Part shown: piece by piece, positions 23,625-33,092 of the stretch
Position numbering within the stretch: position 1 is the stretch's first letter
How the letters are laid out: every line of letters starts with the position of its first letter
Origin: an uncultured Clostridia bacterium
GTDB lineage: Bacteria > Bacillota > Clostridia > Oscillospirales > Ruminococcaceae
Length of the DNA stretch: 55,550 bases
Direction: 5' to 3'
Assembly: GCA_947625915.1 (NCBI GenBank)
Contig: CANQPX010000010.1
Span: forward strand, 1-55,550
Made by a program: the position numbers and the translations under genes
The notes under the pieces: generated by a model
Database searches by the model: none
What the model was told of the DNA's origin: nothing
What the model saw: only the letters and a program-made list of their open reading frames with translations

Positions 23625-24488
23625 ATGAGTAAAAATGTTGTTGACAAGAAAACCATTATTTCAATCTGCCTTACATACGGCATTATCCTTGCCGTACTTT
23701 TGGTGATAGAGTTTGTGCCGGGATTGAAATATCATGAAAAAACACATAGGGAAATAGTTCTTGACAAGTATGCCGCACTGGACGATCCGGACGGCTACGG
23801 AGATATGATCTTTGAAAATCAGGAGTTTTATTCCGACGAAATACTTGATGTATTCGATTTTAGCGATTATTACTACAGGCTTGAGAGTATCAGGCAGGAA
23901 ACACTGCATTTTATATACGATTACCCGATGCATAAGGATGATTATAAAACAATGCAGTTTACAGACGAGGAAATAAACAGCACAGAAGTTCCTGCACTTT
24001 ATATGTTCGACCGCCGCTGGGGCTATGAAAAAATGGGCGGCATAAGCATAAAAAGCAGCGGCTGCGCTGTTGCTGCGCTGGAAATGGCTTATCTGTATCT
24101 GACTCATGATACGTCTCTCGATCCTGTGAAGATAGGAAAAATAGCCGAAGAAAACAAATACCTTGCAGTACTCGGCGGATTGGAACAGAATAACATAACA
24201 AGTCTTGCAAACGATATCGGACTTAATGCTGTAGAATACAATTATTGGAATGATGATGTAAAGGAAGATCTTGAGAAAAATCTGAAAGCCGCTCTTGATA
24301 AGGAGGATACAGTCGTTCTTGCGGGAATGACGGGAGATACTTTCGGAGGACACGCGATAATAATACGAGGTTATGATGAGAACGGTTATTACATCAATGA
24401 TCCTAACAGCACGGAAAATACCGAAAAAACTTGGGATTTTGATGTATTCCGGAATGAACTTATAGGATTTTGGGAACTGACTGCCTGA
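23625..24488 (+). CDS. Membrane-anchored C39-like peptidase
   Basis: A 287-residue protein with one N-terminal membrane helix (about 10-28) and an outside domain. The C-terminal half fits the peptidase C39-like (papain-fold) family: YMFDRRWGYEKMG, SSGCAVAAL with the probable nucleophile C147, and GGHAIIIRGYDENGYYINDPN with H243 and N258/D259. Substrate unknown. Its place between Rpn cassettes and a prepilin gene suggests it belongs to the pilin/accessory island, perhaps acting on a surface protein. GGAG lies upstream of the ATG. Confidence 0.78.
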   Translation: MSKNVVDKKTIISICLTYGIILAVLLVIEFVPGLKYHEKTHREIVLDKYAALDDPDGYGDMIFENQEFYSDEILDVFDFSDYYYRLESIRQETLHFIYDYPMHKDDYKTMQFTDEEINSTEVPALYMFDRRWGYEKMGGISIKSSGCAVAALEMAYLYLTHDTSLDPVKIGKIAEENKYLAVLGGLEQNNITSLANDIGLNAVEYNYWNDDVKEDLEKNLKAALDKEDTVVLAGMTGDTFGGHAIIIRGYDENGYYINDPNSTENTEKTWDFDVFRNELIGFWELTA

Positions 24489-24546
24489 ATTGCCTAAAAA
24501 TTTACAATTCAGTAACTCAAAATTAATTATTTAATGCTAAATAATA

Positions 24547-24575
24547 TTGACAAAAACGTTTAAATTGTGTATTAT
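24547..24575 (+). promoter_or_regulatory. Promoter of the third prepilin gene
   Basis: TTGACA (24547-24552), 17-bp spacer, TATTAT (24570-24575). The spacer holds AAAAACGTTTAAA, a weak cre-like word. Confidence 0.7.
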
Positions 24576-24625
24576 GATTATTAGAGGATAAAATATGCAA
24601 ATATTACACTTTCAGGGGTGTTGTT

Positions 24626-25120
24626 ATGAAAGTTAAATTAAAAGGTTTTACTCTGATAGAATTAGTTGTCGTAATTGCAATAATAGGCATTCTTGCAGCG
24701 ATTTTGCTGCCTTCTATGCTCGGCTTTATGGCATCGGCAAGGTGTTCCCGTATGAACGCCAATGCAAAAAGTATCTTCAGCGGCGCACAGCTGGCGATAA
24801 TCGATACGATAAATGCCGGAAATGAAGTTGAAGCCGATTGTATTTATACCGGAAAAAGCGATGCTGTGGGACATCCCGAAAACGGCGGAGATGACTGCGT
24901 TCTTAAAGATTATCTTGGCGATGAGTTCGGCGGATATTTTGCCTTCAAGACAGATGCTATGGGTACAGGCTGCGTTTTTGCACTGTGGAGCGATGATCCC
25001 ATAACTCCGTCTATGGTTCCGGATGAACCATATACCGAGTTTGAAGTTAAAAATTTACTTGAAACTTCTCAGCCTATGGGCTGTCACCCGCTGAAACCTA
25101 AGGACGAAGACGACGGTTAA
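24626..25120 (+). CDS. Type IV pilin-like prepilin, 164 residues
   Basis: MKVKLKGFTLIELVVVIAII has the G|FTLIE motif and hydrophobic helix continuing to LLPSMLGFMASARCSRMNANAKS, closely related to the second prepilin in this part. The globular part has several cysteines (C at VEADCIY, GDDCVL, GTGCVF, MGCHP) that could form disulfides outside the cell, unlike the second prepilin. Own promoter and a terminator shared with the convergent phosphoesterase gene. Confidence 0.87.
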   Translation: MKVKLKGFTLIELVVVIAIIGILAAILLPSMLGFMASARCSRMNANAKSIFSGAQLAIIDTINAGNEVEADCIYTGKSDAVGHPENGGDDCVLKDYLGDEFGGYFAFKTDAMGTGCVFALWSDDPITPSMVPDEPYTEFEVKNLLETSQPMGCHPLKPKDEDDG

Positions 25121-25135
25121 AAATGGTACATAGAA

Positions 25136-25169
25136 ACCCCGTTCCGTGCGAACGGGGTCATTTTATTTT
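25136..25169. terminator. Terminator between prepilin 3 and phosphoesterase
   Basis: ACCCCGTT (25136-25143), CCGTGCG loop, AACGGGGT (25151-25158), then CATTTTATTTTT. The stem can serve both strands, but the T run favours the plus strand. Confidence 0.85.
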
Positions 25170-26023
25170 TCGGAAACGAGCCGTACAGATACAACTTCCG
25201 GCGGATTGTGTATGCGGAACCGTCCAAGCCCGCGGCTCGCAACAAGGAACGAATTCCCTATGCGGTAAACGCCTTCCTTGTATTTGGGCATGAGTCTGCG
25301 CTCGGGCGAAAGTATGCCATTGACAACGGGCAGGCGCACAAGTCCGCCGTGAACGTGTCCGCCGAATGAAACGTCCGCTCCCCATTCCGCGTGAACATCA
25401 AAATCAAGAGGATTGTGCGCAAGAAGTATCGTAAATATGTCGGGATCTTTTACTCCGAGATAGTTTACCATATCGGTGAGCATGAAATCTTTCCAGCCGC
25501 GTTTGTATTCGCGTACGCCGCGGTAATATTCGGCGGTATAGCACAGACCGTAAAGCCTTATCCTGCTGTCTCCGCATTCGATATCCGCATATGCGTTATC
25601 GAGACATACTGCGCCGATCGAACCGAGAGCATAGGCTATATACCCGAATTGCTCATCATCAAGGTCGGAAAGTTCATGATTTCCGTTTACATAATATATA
25701 GGCGCGATCTTTATCATTTCTTTTGCAAGATGTATGAATTCCCGTATATGCGGCGCGCCGTGGCTCACCATGTCTCCGGTAAGAAAGATAAGATCGGGTC
25801 TTTCATCATGTATAAGCTTTAAAAGCGTAAGATCGTCTTTCCCGAAAACTTTGTTGTGAAGATCGGAAAGCTGGATTATATGCAGTCCGCTGAATTCCTC
25901 GGGAAGCTGCGGCAGAGGTATCTTATAGTGAGAAACTTCCGGGCAGTACATTCCTCTCACAAGATACGGAACAGTTCCTCCCACAAGAAAAGAGGTCGTT
26001 AACATTGAAGCCCTGCGATCCAT
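25163..26023 (-). CDS. Membrane-anchored metallophosphoesterase (YkuE-like)
   Basis: A 286-residue calcineurin-fold hydrolase. Metal-binding motifs in order: QLSDLHN, TGDMV, NGNHE, LAHNP, GGHVHGG. The N-terminal 25 residues contain a hydrophobic stretch (MLTTSFLVGGTVPYLVRGM) that may tether it to the membrane or export it. Family members cut phosphodiesters or remove phosphate from lipids such as UDP-diacylglucosamine. I chose ATG 26023 because AGGAAAGGAAG precedes it; the ATG at 26053 has no ribosome site. It is monocistronic. Confidence 0.88.
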   Translation of the reverse strand: MDRRASMLTTSFLVGGTVPYLVRGMYCPEVSHYKIPLPQLPEEFSGLHIIQLSDLHNKVFGKDDLTLLKLIHDERPDLIFLTGDMVSHGAPHIREFIHLAKEMIKIAPIYYVNGNHELSDLDDEQFGYIAYALGSIGAVCLDNAYADIECGDSRIRLYGLCYTAEYYRGVREYKRGWKDFMLTDMVNYLGVKDPDIFTILLAHNPLDFDVHAEWGADVSFGGHVHGGLVRLPVVNGILSPERRLMPKYKEGVYRIGNSFLVASRGLGRFRIHNPPEVVSVRLVSEK

Positions 26024-26127
26024 AGCTATCTTCCTTTCCTCATTTTTACCCATACACTAATTTTACACCATTTCGGAAGAAATATCAATATCCAATTTTT
26101 AATTAAGTGCAAATTTGAAGATAAATG

Positions 26128-26156
26128 TTGACAATGCTGAGGAAGTGTGGTATAAT
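26128..26156 (+). promoter_or_regulatory. Promoter of the solute-binding lipoprotein gene
   Basis: TTGACA (26128-26133), 17-bp spacer, TATAAT (26151-26156) with extended TG. Both boxes are perfect. Confidence 0.88.
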
Positions 26157-26190
26157 ATATGTAGATTGTATTTGGTTTTGTAAAATTTTG

Positions 26191-26204
26191 TGCAAACGTT
26201 TACA
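26191..26204. promoter_or_regulatory. cre-like site (CcpA binding)
   Basis: TGCAAACGTTTACA matches the cre consensus TGWAANCGNTNWCA at 13 of 14 positions. It lies about 30-45 bp after the transcription start, a place where CcpA bound with HPr-Ser-P blocks elongation. HPr with the regulatory serine is encoded at 5.6 kb. Another LacI-type regulator could also bind such a site. Confidence 0.7.
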
Positions 26205-26236
26205 TTTGCCATATTTATTTTTAAGGAGGTCTTTTT

Positions 26237-27613
26237 GTGAAGAAAACCAAGATCATTGCGGGAATTCTGGCAGCAGCTTCGTTAAGCACTTTCGCTGCCT
26301 GCGGCGATTCCGACACTGCCGATGTGACTACCGCTTCCGAAACTACTTCAAAAACCGAGTGGACAGGCGATAATATCGAAGTTACCGTTGCGGAAGATTC
26401 AAAAGACGAGGTGGATATCAGCGGCAAAACTCTTAAATGGATGGGATTCTATGATCTGAACCCGACAAACGACAGCCCCGAACGTTCTACCGAAGTGGCT
26501 ATCTTCGAGGATACATACGGCGCAAAGATCGAGTATATTGCTACTACAAGTTCAGACCAGTACGACGCTCTCGCTAATGCGATAATCGGCGGAACTCCTC
26601 CGGATATCTTCATTTACTCCGACCGTAACTTCCCATATGATATCAGTCAGGACAGATTCCAGAGCATAGACGAACTCGTTGACTGGGAAGATCCTATGTG
26701 GGCTGACGTAAAGGAAACTGCCGATATGCTCCAGTGGAACGGTCAGCATTATATCGCTCCCCTTTGCTACAGCTTCAACGACTTCCAGCTGCTTATGTAC
26801 AATAAGACTACTGTCGAGGAAGAGGCTCTTGACGATCCCTACGAACTCTGGCAGGAAGGCAAGTGGGACTGGAACGCTTTCACGGATATTATGAAAACAT
26901 ATAAAGAACAGGGTAATGACCGCTTCGGTATCTGCGGCTACTGGGCAAATGCTTTTGCTTATACATCGGGCGATACTATTGTAACATATGACGGAAAAAC
27001 ATTCAAGAATAACATTTACAGCGCAAGCCTTGAAAGCGCAATGCACGTTCTTGAAGATATCTGGGCAAATACCCTTGTAAAGCGCGGCTGGTTTGAGAAT
27101 GACGTTTTCGATAACGGCGGTGAGACGCTGTTCTACGGCATGGGCACATGGGCTTACAACGCCGTAACGCAGGCATACCCCAATGATGTTATCCAGATAG
27201 TTCCTTTCCCGAGAGCTCCCGGATCGGATAAGGATTATGTTGCTAAGAGAATAGTTGCGTATATGTGGGTAAAGGGCAGCGAAAATGCGGACGTTGTAAA
27301 GACTTGGTTCAACATAAACAGAATGGTGAACTATGACCCGCAGTATACAGATGTTGCAAAGGAAAAATTCCTTAAAAACAACACAGGCTGGACAAGTGAA
27401 ATGTACGATCTCGTTATGGAATTCAACGATGATGAAAAGTATACTTTCGCATACGATTACGGCAGCGGTATCTCTCCCACAATGACAGGCGATAAAGGCG
27501 TTATCAGAACTCTCTATGACGGAATTGCAAATGAGCAGTTCGAGAGTTGGTCACAGGGCCGTGAAGAGTACACAAATATAATCGATCAGGAGATCGCAGT
27601 ATACAACAATTGA
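26237..27613 (+). CDS. Solute-binding lipoprotein (family 1 sugar type)
   Basis: A 458-residue extracellular solute-binding protein. The signal peptide ends in FAAC with the lipidated C22, then a Thr/Ser/Asp-rich linker and the two-lobe family 1 fold (GGTPPDIFIYSD..., DGQHYIAP-like segment NGQHYIAPLCYSFN, WDWNAFTDIMKTYKEQGN). The family delivers oligosaccharides to ABC importers. No permease or ATPase genes follow: a terminator and an unrelated gene come next, so it is an orphan binding protein sharing a permease elsewhere, or acting as a sensor. A consensus promoter and cre-like site point to carbon catabolite control. Confidence 0.9.
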   Translation: MKKTKIIAGILAAASLSTFAACGDSDTADVTTASETTSKTEWTGDNIEVTVAEDSKDEVDISGKTLKWMGFYDLNPTNDSPERSTEVAIFEDTYGAKIEYIATTSSDQYDALANAIIGGTPPDIFIYSDRNFPYDISQDRFQSIDELVDWEDPMWADVKETADMLQWNGQHYIAPLCYSFNDFQLLMYNKTTVEEEALDDPYELWQEGKWDWNAFTDIMKTYKEQGNDRFGICGYWANAFAYTSGDTIVTYDGKTFKNNIYSASLESAMHVLEDIWANTLVKRGWFENDVFDNGGETLFYGMGTWAYNAVTQAYPNDVIQIVPFPRAPGSDKDYVAKRIVAYMWVKGSENADVVKTWFNINRMVNYDPQYTDVAKEKFLKNNTGWTSEMYDLVMEFNDDEKYTFAYDYGSGISPTMTGDKGVIRTLYDGIANEQFESWSQGREEYTNIIDQEIAVYNN

Positions 27614-27641
27614 TCCTCTGAAAAGCAAAAAAATTTTTGAG

Positions 27642-27671
27642 CAAGCCCTCCGCCTTTTGGCGGGGGGCTTT
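27642..27671 (+). terminator. Terminator after the lipoprotein gene
   Basis: AAGCCCTCCGCC - TTTT - GGCGGGGGGCTTT hairpin with one G-T pair. Confidence 0.85.
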
Positions 27672-27720
27672 GTGCGCGATATTCGGATAAATTATTTGAC
27701 AGGTTATTTTTGGAAAATCA

Positions 27721-27749
27721 TTGACTTTTTGCAGGAAATGTAGTATAAT
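27721..27749 (+). promoter_or_regulatory. Promoter of the tepA-uppP-ftsK operon
   Basis: TTGACT (27721-27726), 17-bp spacer, TATAAT (27744-27749). Confidence 0.82.
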
Positions 27750-27822
27750 TATTTAAATATGCATATTTTTTAACTTTCCGTGCAGAATATTCCCAAAAAC
27801 ACAGCCGGAAAGGATATCGATT

Positions 27823-28551
27823 ATGTGCAGCTTCGATGAAAACAACGATCAGACCCTTACCGAAGAACAGATAGACCGCGCCGATCTTATCGAAAAAAAC
27901 GGAGAAGTTGTTTCTCAAAATTCAAAACACCTTATCCATTGCCTGACGGTGATAGGTCAAGTGGAAGGACATTACATTCTCCCGCCCCAGAATAAGACCA
28001 CAAAGTATGAACATATCATGCCCGCCCTCGTTGCGATAGAACAGGATCGTTCCATAGAAGGTCTGATAATCATTCTCAACACGGTAGGCGGAGATGTTGA
28101 AGCGGGACTCGCTATTGCTGAACTTATCGCGGGAATGAAAACGCCTACCGTTTCGCTGGTGATAGGCGGAGGACATTCTATCGGCGTGCCGCTTGCAGTT
28201 TCGGCAAAAAGATCTTTCATCGTTCCGAGTGCAACAATGACTATCCACCCGGTGAGAATGAACGGCACAGTTCTTGGCGTTCCACAAACCATGTCATATT
28301 TCGAGAAAATGCAGGACAGGATAATCAAGTTCGTTTCGAGCAACAGCAGGATCCCGCCCGAACGCTACAGAGAACTTGTGATGAACACGGGAGAACTTAC
28401 CATGGATATGGGAACTGTCCTTGACGGTGATGCAGCCGTTGCTGAAGGGCTTATTGACTCGTTGGGAACACTTTCCGATGCGATAGATGCGCTTTACGAA
28501 CTTATTGAGAACAGTGAGCCGCGCTATCAGGACAATAAAAAGGACGAGTAA
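27823..28551 (+). CDS. ClpP-family serine protease (TepA-like)
   Basis: A 242-residue ClpP/crotonase-fold protein of the TepA (YmfB) type, usually found just before ftsK/spoIIIE in Firmicutes. Motifs: [32 protein letters not shown] with the nucleophile S119, and [10 protein letters not shown] with H142. It is cytosolic, without a signal peptide. TepA was named for helping protein translocation, and in Bacillus it degrades small spore proteins; the function here is not established. Good ribosome site (GGAAAGGA). Confidence 0.88.
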   Translation: MCSFDENNDQTLTEEQIDRADLIEKNGEVVSQNSKHLIHCLTVIGQVEGHYILPPQNKTTKYEHIMPALVAIEQDRSIEGLIIILNTVGGDVEAGLAIAELIAGMKTPTVSLVIGGGHSIGVPLAVSAKRSFIVPSATMTIHPVRMNGTVLGVPQTMSYFEKMQDRIIKFVSSNSRIPPERYRELVMNTGELTMDMGTVLDGDAAVAEGLIDSLGTLSDAIDALYELIENSEPRYQDNKKDE

Positions 28552-28607
28552 TTTCCCGCGCTTTTTCGGAATATCTATATATTAAAAATCAAAAAAGGAA
28601 TGTTTCT

Positions 28608-29474
28608 ATGACTATACTTGAAGCAGTTTTACAAGGGATATTGCAGGGGCTTACGGAGTTCCTGCCGGTGTCAAGTTCGGGGCATTTGTCGCTTTTTCAG
28701 CATTTTACGGGACTGGACGGCGAAGGCGCGGCGGCTGTGACAATAATACTCCATATGGGAACGCTGTTCGCGGTGTTTATCGCATTTTGGGAGAAGATAA
28801 AAAAACTTATCGTTGAAGCGTTCAGAATGCTCGGGGATATTTTCACGGGAAAATTCAAGTGGAAAACAATGAACCCCGAACGGCGAATGATAATGATGAT
28901 AATAATTTCCATTCTGCCGCTGTTCGGATTTTACATATTCAAAGATTTTTTCAAAGGCTTGGAAGAAGATACTTCCATACTTGCGGAAGGGATAGCGTTC
29001 CTTTATACGTCCGCATTACTTTTCCTCAGTACAAAATGCGGAAACGGCAAAAAAACTGCGGGAGAAACTACTGTTCCCGCCGCGCTTACGATAGGCGTTT
29101 TTCAGGGGATAGCGCTCGTTCCGGGAATTTCCCGCTCGGGTTCAACGATATGCGCAGCTCTTTTTACGGGCATGAAGCGTGAGGACGCGGTGGAATACAG
29201 CTTTATTCTCGGGATCCCCGTAATGCTTGCAGCTGCCGTTCTGGAACTGGGCGACGCGTCAGGAAGTGAACTTGCGGCAAATATTTTCCCGCTCATAGTA
29301 AGCTTTGTCGTTTCGGCAATTGCGGGATATTTTGCCATTTGGCTGGTAAGATCCTTCGTTATGAACGATAAATTCGGCATTTTTGCATGGTATACCCTTG
29401 CGTTAGGAATTATTGTCATAATAATTGCAATATATGAGATGAAAACAGGTACAAGAGTATCTTTTGTAAAATAA
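28608..29474 (+). CDS. uppP: Undecaprenyl-diphosphatase
   Basis: A polytopic membrane protein of 288 residues (about eight segments) with the BacA/UppP signatures QGLTEFLPVSSSGHL near the start (catalytic Glu and Ser region) and GISRSGSTI. It removes one phosphate from undecaprenyl diphosphate on the outer face, recycling the lipid carrier for peptidoglycan, and gives bacitracin resistance when overproduced. It lies between tepA and ftsK on the same strand. Confidence 0.95.
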   Translation: MTILEAVLQGILQGLTEFLPVSSSGHLSLFQHFTGLDGEGAAAVTIILHMGTLFAVFIAFWEKIKKLIVEAFRMLGDIFTGKFKWKTMNPERRMIMMIIISILPLFGFYIFKDFFKGLEEDTSILAEGIAFLYTSALLFLSTKCGNGKKTAGETTVPAALTIGVFQGIALVPGISRSGSTICAALFTGMKREDAVEYSFILGIPVMLAAAVLELGDASGSELAANIFPLIVSFVVSAIAGYFAIWLVRSFVMNDKFGIFAWYTLALGIIVIIIAIYEMKTGTRVSFVK

Positions 29475-29492
29475 TTTTGGGAGGAAAAACAA

Positions 29493-32114
29493 GTGGCTGA
29501 AAGAAAAAGATCCGCCAACTCAAAACCCGAACAGGAAACGTCAGATCTCGGCGACAGAGTTCTCTGGTCAACTGTGCTTTTTGCACTGGGAGTGCTGATA
29601 CTTGCATTCACATTGATAAAAGGCGAGTCGGCATGGCACAGCATACATAATATCTTTCTGGGAATGTTCGGCTTTTCGGTGTTTATCGTTCCGGTGATAC
29701 TGATATATGTTTCGGTAATGATAGCTACCGACAGGACAAAGCAAGCCGTACAGGGGAAAGTCATACAATGTTTTATAATAATTTTCCTTGTGTCGTCATT
29801 TGTGCAGATAGTTTCGGGAACGGAACTCCCCGAGGGGAATTTCTTTAACGACATTATCCCGCTGCTTTATTCCGAGGGAAAACAGCTCCGCGGCGGAGGA
29901 GTTTTCGGATCGCTGCTTGCAGTTCCGCTGCTGCTGCTTTTCAAGAAAACGGGCGCGGCGATAATCATAGTTCTGCTGATGTTCGTTTTCATAATGATAT
30001 TTGCAAACAAGACGGTCATAGACATCATAAACTTTATAAAGCGGGGATTTGCGGCTGCAAACGCCGCAAGAGAAGAGTATGTTCCCGAAAATGACGGGGA
30101 ATTCGTTCCGCCGCCGGGAGCAAAGACCGCAAAAGGCAAAAAAACCGTTCCCAATGAGGATGTTCCGCCAAATGTTGTAAAGGAAAAAACAAAGAATTTC
30201 AATGTGGATATCCCCATGCCCGCAGGACAGAAAGGAAAGAAAGCGGAGGACAAGCCTGCCGAAAAAGAGGACAAGCCCGAACTTTCCGAGCAGGAAATTT
30301 TTATGCAGTCCATGCCCGCTCACCCTGTGGCAGTTCCCGCAAAGACTTCCGATGACGCTGCGGAAAAGATAAAGACCGCTTCAAATGAACTTGACGATAT
30401 CATAAAGAAAGCGGCTACAGTTCCCGAAAAGAAAAAAACTGCCGCTGCGCCTCCTGCTCCGAAGCCTGCGGAGCAAAAGTCAAAGAAACAGTCTACACTT
30501 GCTTCAAATAAGATACAGACAGATGAAGAACTTGATATGCCCGACGCGCCTACGGCTGCTGACATTCAGCAGGAAATTTCCGAGCAGGCAGCGGAAACGG
30601 CAGCATATGCTTTCCCGCCGATATCATTGCTGAAAGATGTTGACAACAGCCTTAACGCCGCAGAAGCAGAAGCGGAAATGAAAGCAAATGCCGATACGCT
30701 TGTTGACACGCTTAAAAGTTTCGGCGTCCAGACAAGGATAGTTGACATTCACCGCGGACCTACAGTTACAAGATATGAGCTTCAGCCCAGCGCGGGAGTG
30801 AAAATTTCCAAGATAACGGGACTTGCGGACGATATCGCGTTAAATCTTGCGGCGGCAGGAGTGCGTATCGAAGCGCCTATCCCGGGAAAAGCCGCAGTGG
30901 GTGTGGAAGTCCCCAACAGGATAAAGGATATCGTTACCATTCGTGAAATGATAGAAAGCCCCGAGTTCGCAAACAACAAGAGCAAACTAAGCTTTGTTGT
31001 GGGAAAGAACATCGACGGCGAGATAATGATCGGCGATATTGCCAAAATGCCCCATATGATAATCGCGGGAACTACAGGTTCGGGTAAATCTGTCTGCACA
31101 AACAGTATTATCATGAGCATACTTTACAATGCGACTCCCGATGAAGTGCGGCTGGTGCTTATCGACCCGAAAATGGTCGAGTTCAAAGTTTATGACGGGA
31201 TCCCGCATCTGCTGATCCCCGTTGTTACCGACCCGAGGAAGGCGGCAGGCGCGCTTTCGTGGGCAGTTCAAGAGATGCTGAAACGTTACAAACTTTTTGC
31301 GGATTACAACGTCCGCGATCACGGCGGTTATAACGAAATGGCTGCGGAGACTGAGGGAGTTGAACCGCTGCCGAAGATCGTTATTATAATTGATGAGCTT
31401 GCCGATCTGATGATGGCGGCTTCAAACGAAGTGGAAGATTCGATATGCCGATTGGCGCAAATGGCGCGTGCGGCGGGTATGCACCTTATAATCGCAACGC
31501 AGAGACCGACAGTTGACGTTATTACGGGACTTATCAAGGCAAATATCCCGTCAAGGATCGCACTTACCGTTTCTTCACAGATAGACAGCCGAACCATAAT
31601 CGACACGGCAGGAGCGGAAAAACTTTTAGGTCACGGCGATATGCTTTACTATCCGCAGGGAATACCCAAGCCTATCAGAATACAGGGCTGTTTCGCTTCT
31701 ACAAAGGAAGTTGAAGCTGTTGTAGAATTTATCAAGAGCGGCGGAACGGTAGAATATTCCAGTGAAATTATTGAGGAGATAGAAAAGAATATGCCCGCTG
31801 TCAAGGGAGAAAAGACAGCTTCCGACAGTGACAGCGTTCCAAGCGGAGACGGAGACATCATCGATCAGGCGGTGGAAGTTCTTATAGACGCGGGACAAGC
31901 TTCCGTATCATACTTGCAGAGAAAGCTGAAACTCGGTTACGCCCGTGCGGCGCGCGTCATGGACGAGCTTGAAGAACTTGGCGTAGTAGGACCTTATGAG
32001 GGTTCAAAGCCGCGTTCTGTGCTTGTTACCCGCGAGATGTGGTTACAGCGAAAGCTTATAAATCAGGATAATATTTCGGACAGCGGTGTAGAGGACGGTA
32101 ATAGTGAAAATTAA
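29493..32114 (+). CDS. ftsK: FtsK/SpoIIIE DNA translocase
   Basis: An 873-residue DNA pump. The N-terminal ~180 residues have about four membrane helices that anchor it at the septum. A long Lys/Pro/Ala/Glu-rich linker follows (about 185-365). The motor has alpha and beta RecA-like parts with GTTGSGKSV (Walker A, 526-534), IIIDELADLMM (Walker B) and LIIATQRPTVDVITG. The C-terminal gamma winged-helix domain (about 790-860, IDAGQASVSYLQRKLKLGYARAAR region) reads KOPS/SRS polarity sequences. Start is GTG at 29493 with GGGAGG. It separates chromosomes at division or sporulation. Whether it is the FtsK or SpoIIIE functional type cannot be told from sequence alone. Confidence 0.95.
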   Translation: MAERKRSANSKPEQETSDLGDRVLWSTVLFALGVLILAFTLIKGESAWHSIHNIFLGMFGFSVFIVPVILIYVSVMIATDRTKQAVQGKVIQCFIIIFLVSSFVQIVSGTELPEGNFFNDIIPLLYSEGKQLRGGGVFGSLLAVPLLLLFKKTGAAIIIVLLMFVFIMIFANKTVIDIINFIKRGFAAANAAREEYVPENDGEFVPPPGAKTAKGKKTVPNEDVPPNVVKEKTKNFNVDIPMPAGQKGKKAEDKPAEKEDKPELSEQEIFMQSMPAHPVAVPAKTSDDAAEKIKTASNELDDIIKKAATVPEKKKTAAAPPAPKPAEQKSKKQSTLASNKIQTDEELDMPDAPTAADIQQEISEQAAETAAYAFPPISLLKDVDNSLNAAEAEAEMKANADTLVDTLKSFGVQTRIVDIHRGPTVTRYELQPSAGVKISKITGLADDIALNLAAAGVRIEAPIPGKAAVGVEVPNRIKDIVTIREMIESPEFANNKSKLSFVVGKNIDGEIMIGDIAKMPHMIIAGTTGSGKSVCTNSIIMSILYNATPDEVRLVLIDPKMVEFKVYDGIPHLLIPVVTDPRKAAGALSWAVQEMLKRYKLFADYNVRDHGGYNEMAAETEGVEPLPKIVIIIDELADLMMAASNEVEDSICRLAQMARAAGMHLIIATQRPTVDVITGLIKANIPSRIALTVSSQIDSRTIIDTAGAEKLLGHGDMLYYPQGIPKPIRIQGCFASTKEVEAVVEFIKSGGTVEYSSEIIEEIEKNMPAVKGEKTASDSDSVPSGDGDIIDQAVEVLIDAGQASVSYLQRKLKLGYARAARVMDELEELGVVGPYEGSKPRSVLVTREMWLQRKLINQDNISDSGVEDGNSEN

Positions 32115-32249
32115 ACAAAAATTTAAAGGCATATTTGTACATTTAAACAAATATGTTTTACAAAATCAATAAAACCATTGTAATTTTTATTCCGATGAGT
32201 ATAATAAATAGTGTGGTTATGATTTTATAACCATAGTTATAATTATGAT

Positions 32250-32315
32250 AGTATACTCTCGGCAGTAGTTGCCCCACCATAAGGGGATTTACAAGACCGA
32301 GGGTATTTTTATTTT
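32250..32315 (+). promoter_or_regulatory. Folded leader of the NYN-domain gene
   Basis: ATACTCTCGG (about 32252-32261) pairs with CCGAGGGTAT (about 32297-32306) through one G-T pair. Between them CCCC-ACCATAA-GGGG forms an inner stem. T-rich sequence (TTTTTATTTT) and then the ribosome site follow at once. The layout allows a terminator or attenuator just upstream of the gene. The class was not recognised. Confidence 0.5.
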
Positions 32316-32319
32316 GGAG

Positions 32320-33072
32320 ATGAGTAAGTTGAAAAAGAATTATCAGGCATTTCCTGTTCAAAAACGCGAGGTGAGAACAGCAATTCTGATCGACGGTGCA
32401 TTTTACAGAAAACGTGCTAACCATTATTGTGAAAAAGTTTCTCCAGAAGTCAGAGCCAATGAATTGGTAACACTTTGTCATAAAATGCTTTCTGTTGATA
32501 AATATGAGAAACGTGACCTTTACAGAATTTTTTATTATGACTGTCCGCCTCTTGATAAAGTGATTTTTGATCCTATATCAAATAGAAGTATAAATCTTGG
32601 AAAAAGCGATGAATATAAATGGATGACACAATTTTTAGACGAACTTAAGCATCAGCGAAAGTTTGCATTAAGACTTGGCAGACTCAGTGAAAATTCAATT
32701 GAATATAGTTTAAAATATGATGCTCTGAAAAAACTTTTAAGCGGTAAAATACAAGTTAAGGATATAACAAACTCTGATTTGGCATTGAATATTGAGCAAA
32801 AAGGTGTGGATATGCGTATAGGTATTGATATTGTTTCAATTGCTTATAAAAAACTTGCAGATCAGATAATTCTTGTGTCCGGAGACAGCGATTTTGTCCC
32901 TGCGGCAAAACAGGCACGGCGTGAAGGAATAGATTTTTTGCTGAATCCTCTCGGTGCGCCTATAAAAAAAGATTTATACGAACATATTGACGGACTTATA
33001 AAAATAAGACCATACATAGACAATTGCAATAGTATAACAGAGCATGAGGAATCAGTTGATGAAAATTCTTGA
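32320..33072 (+). CDS. NYN-domain putative ribonuclease
   Basis: About 250 residues. The NYN (PIN-like, LabA/MARF1-type) fold is shown by [13 protein letters not shown] near the start with its first Asp, then [47 protein letters not shown], holding the conserved D...SGDSDF acidic residues. Such domains cut RNA with metal ions. The gene is clearly more AT-rich than its neighbours, with TTA/ATA-rich codons, suggesting foreign origin. Start is uncertain: ATG 32320 has GGAG touching it, while TTG 32329 (MKKNYQ) has ideal 9-nt spacing. It ends 20 bp before the ygiQ start. Function in defence or RNA decay is inference. Confidence 0.78.
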   Translation: MSKLKKNYQAFPVQKREVRTAILIDGAFYRKRANHYCEKVSPEVRANELVTLCHKMLSVDKYEKRDLYRIFYYDCPPLDKVIFDPISNRSINLGKSDEYKWMTQFLDELKHQRKFALRLGRLSENSIEYSLKYDALKKLLSGKIQVKDITNSDLALNIEQKGVDMRIGIDIVSIAYKKLADQIILVSGDSDFVPAAKQARREGIDFLLNPLGAPIKKDLYEHIDGLIKIRPYIDNCNSITEHEESVDENS

Positions 33073-33092
33073 CTTTATCGGAGGTGAATTTT

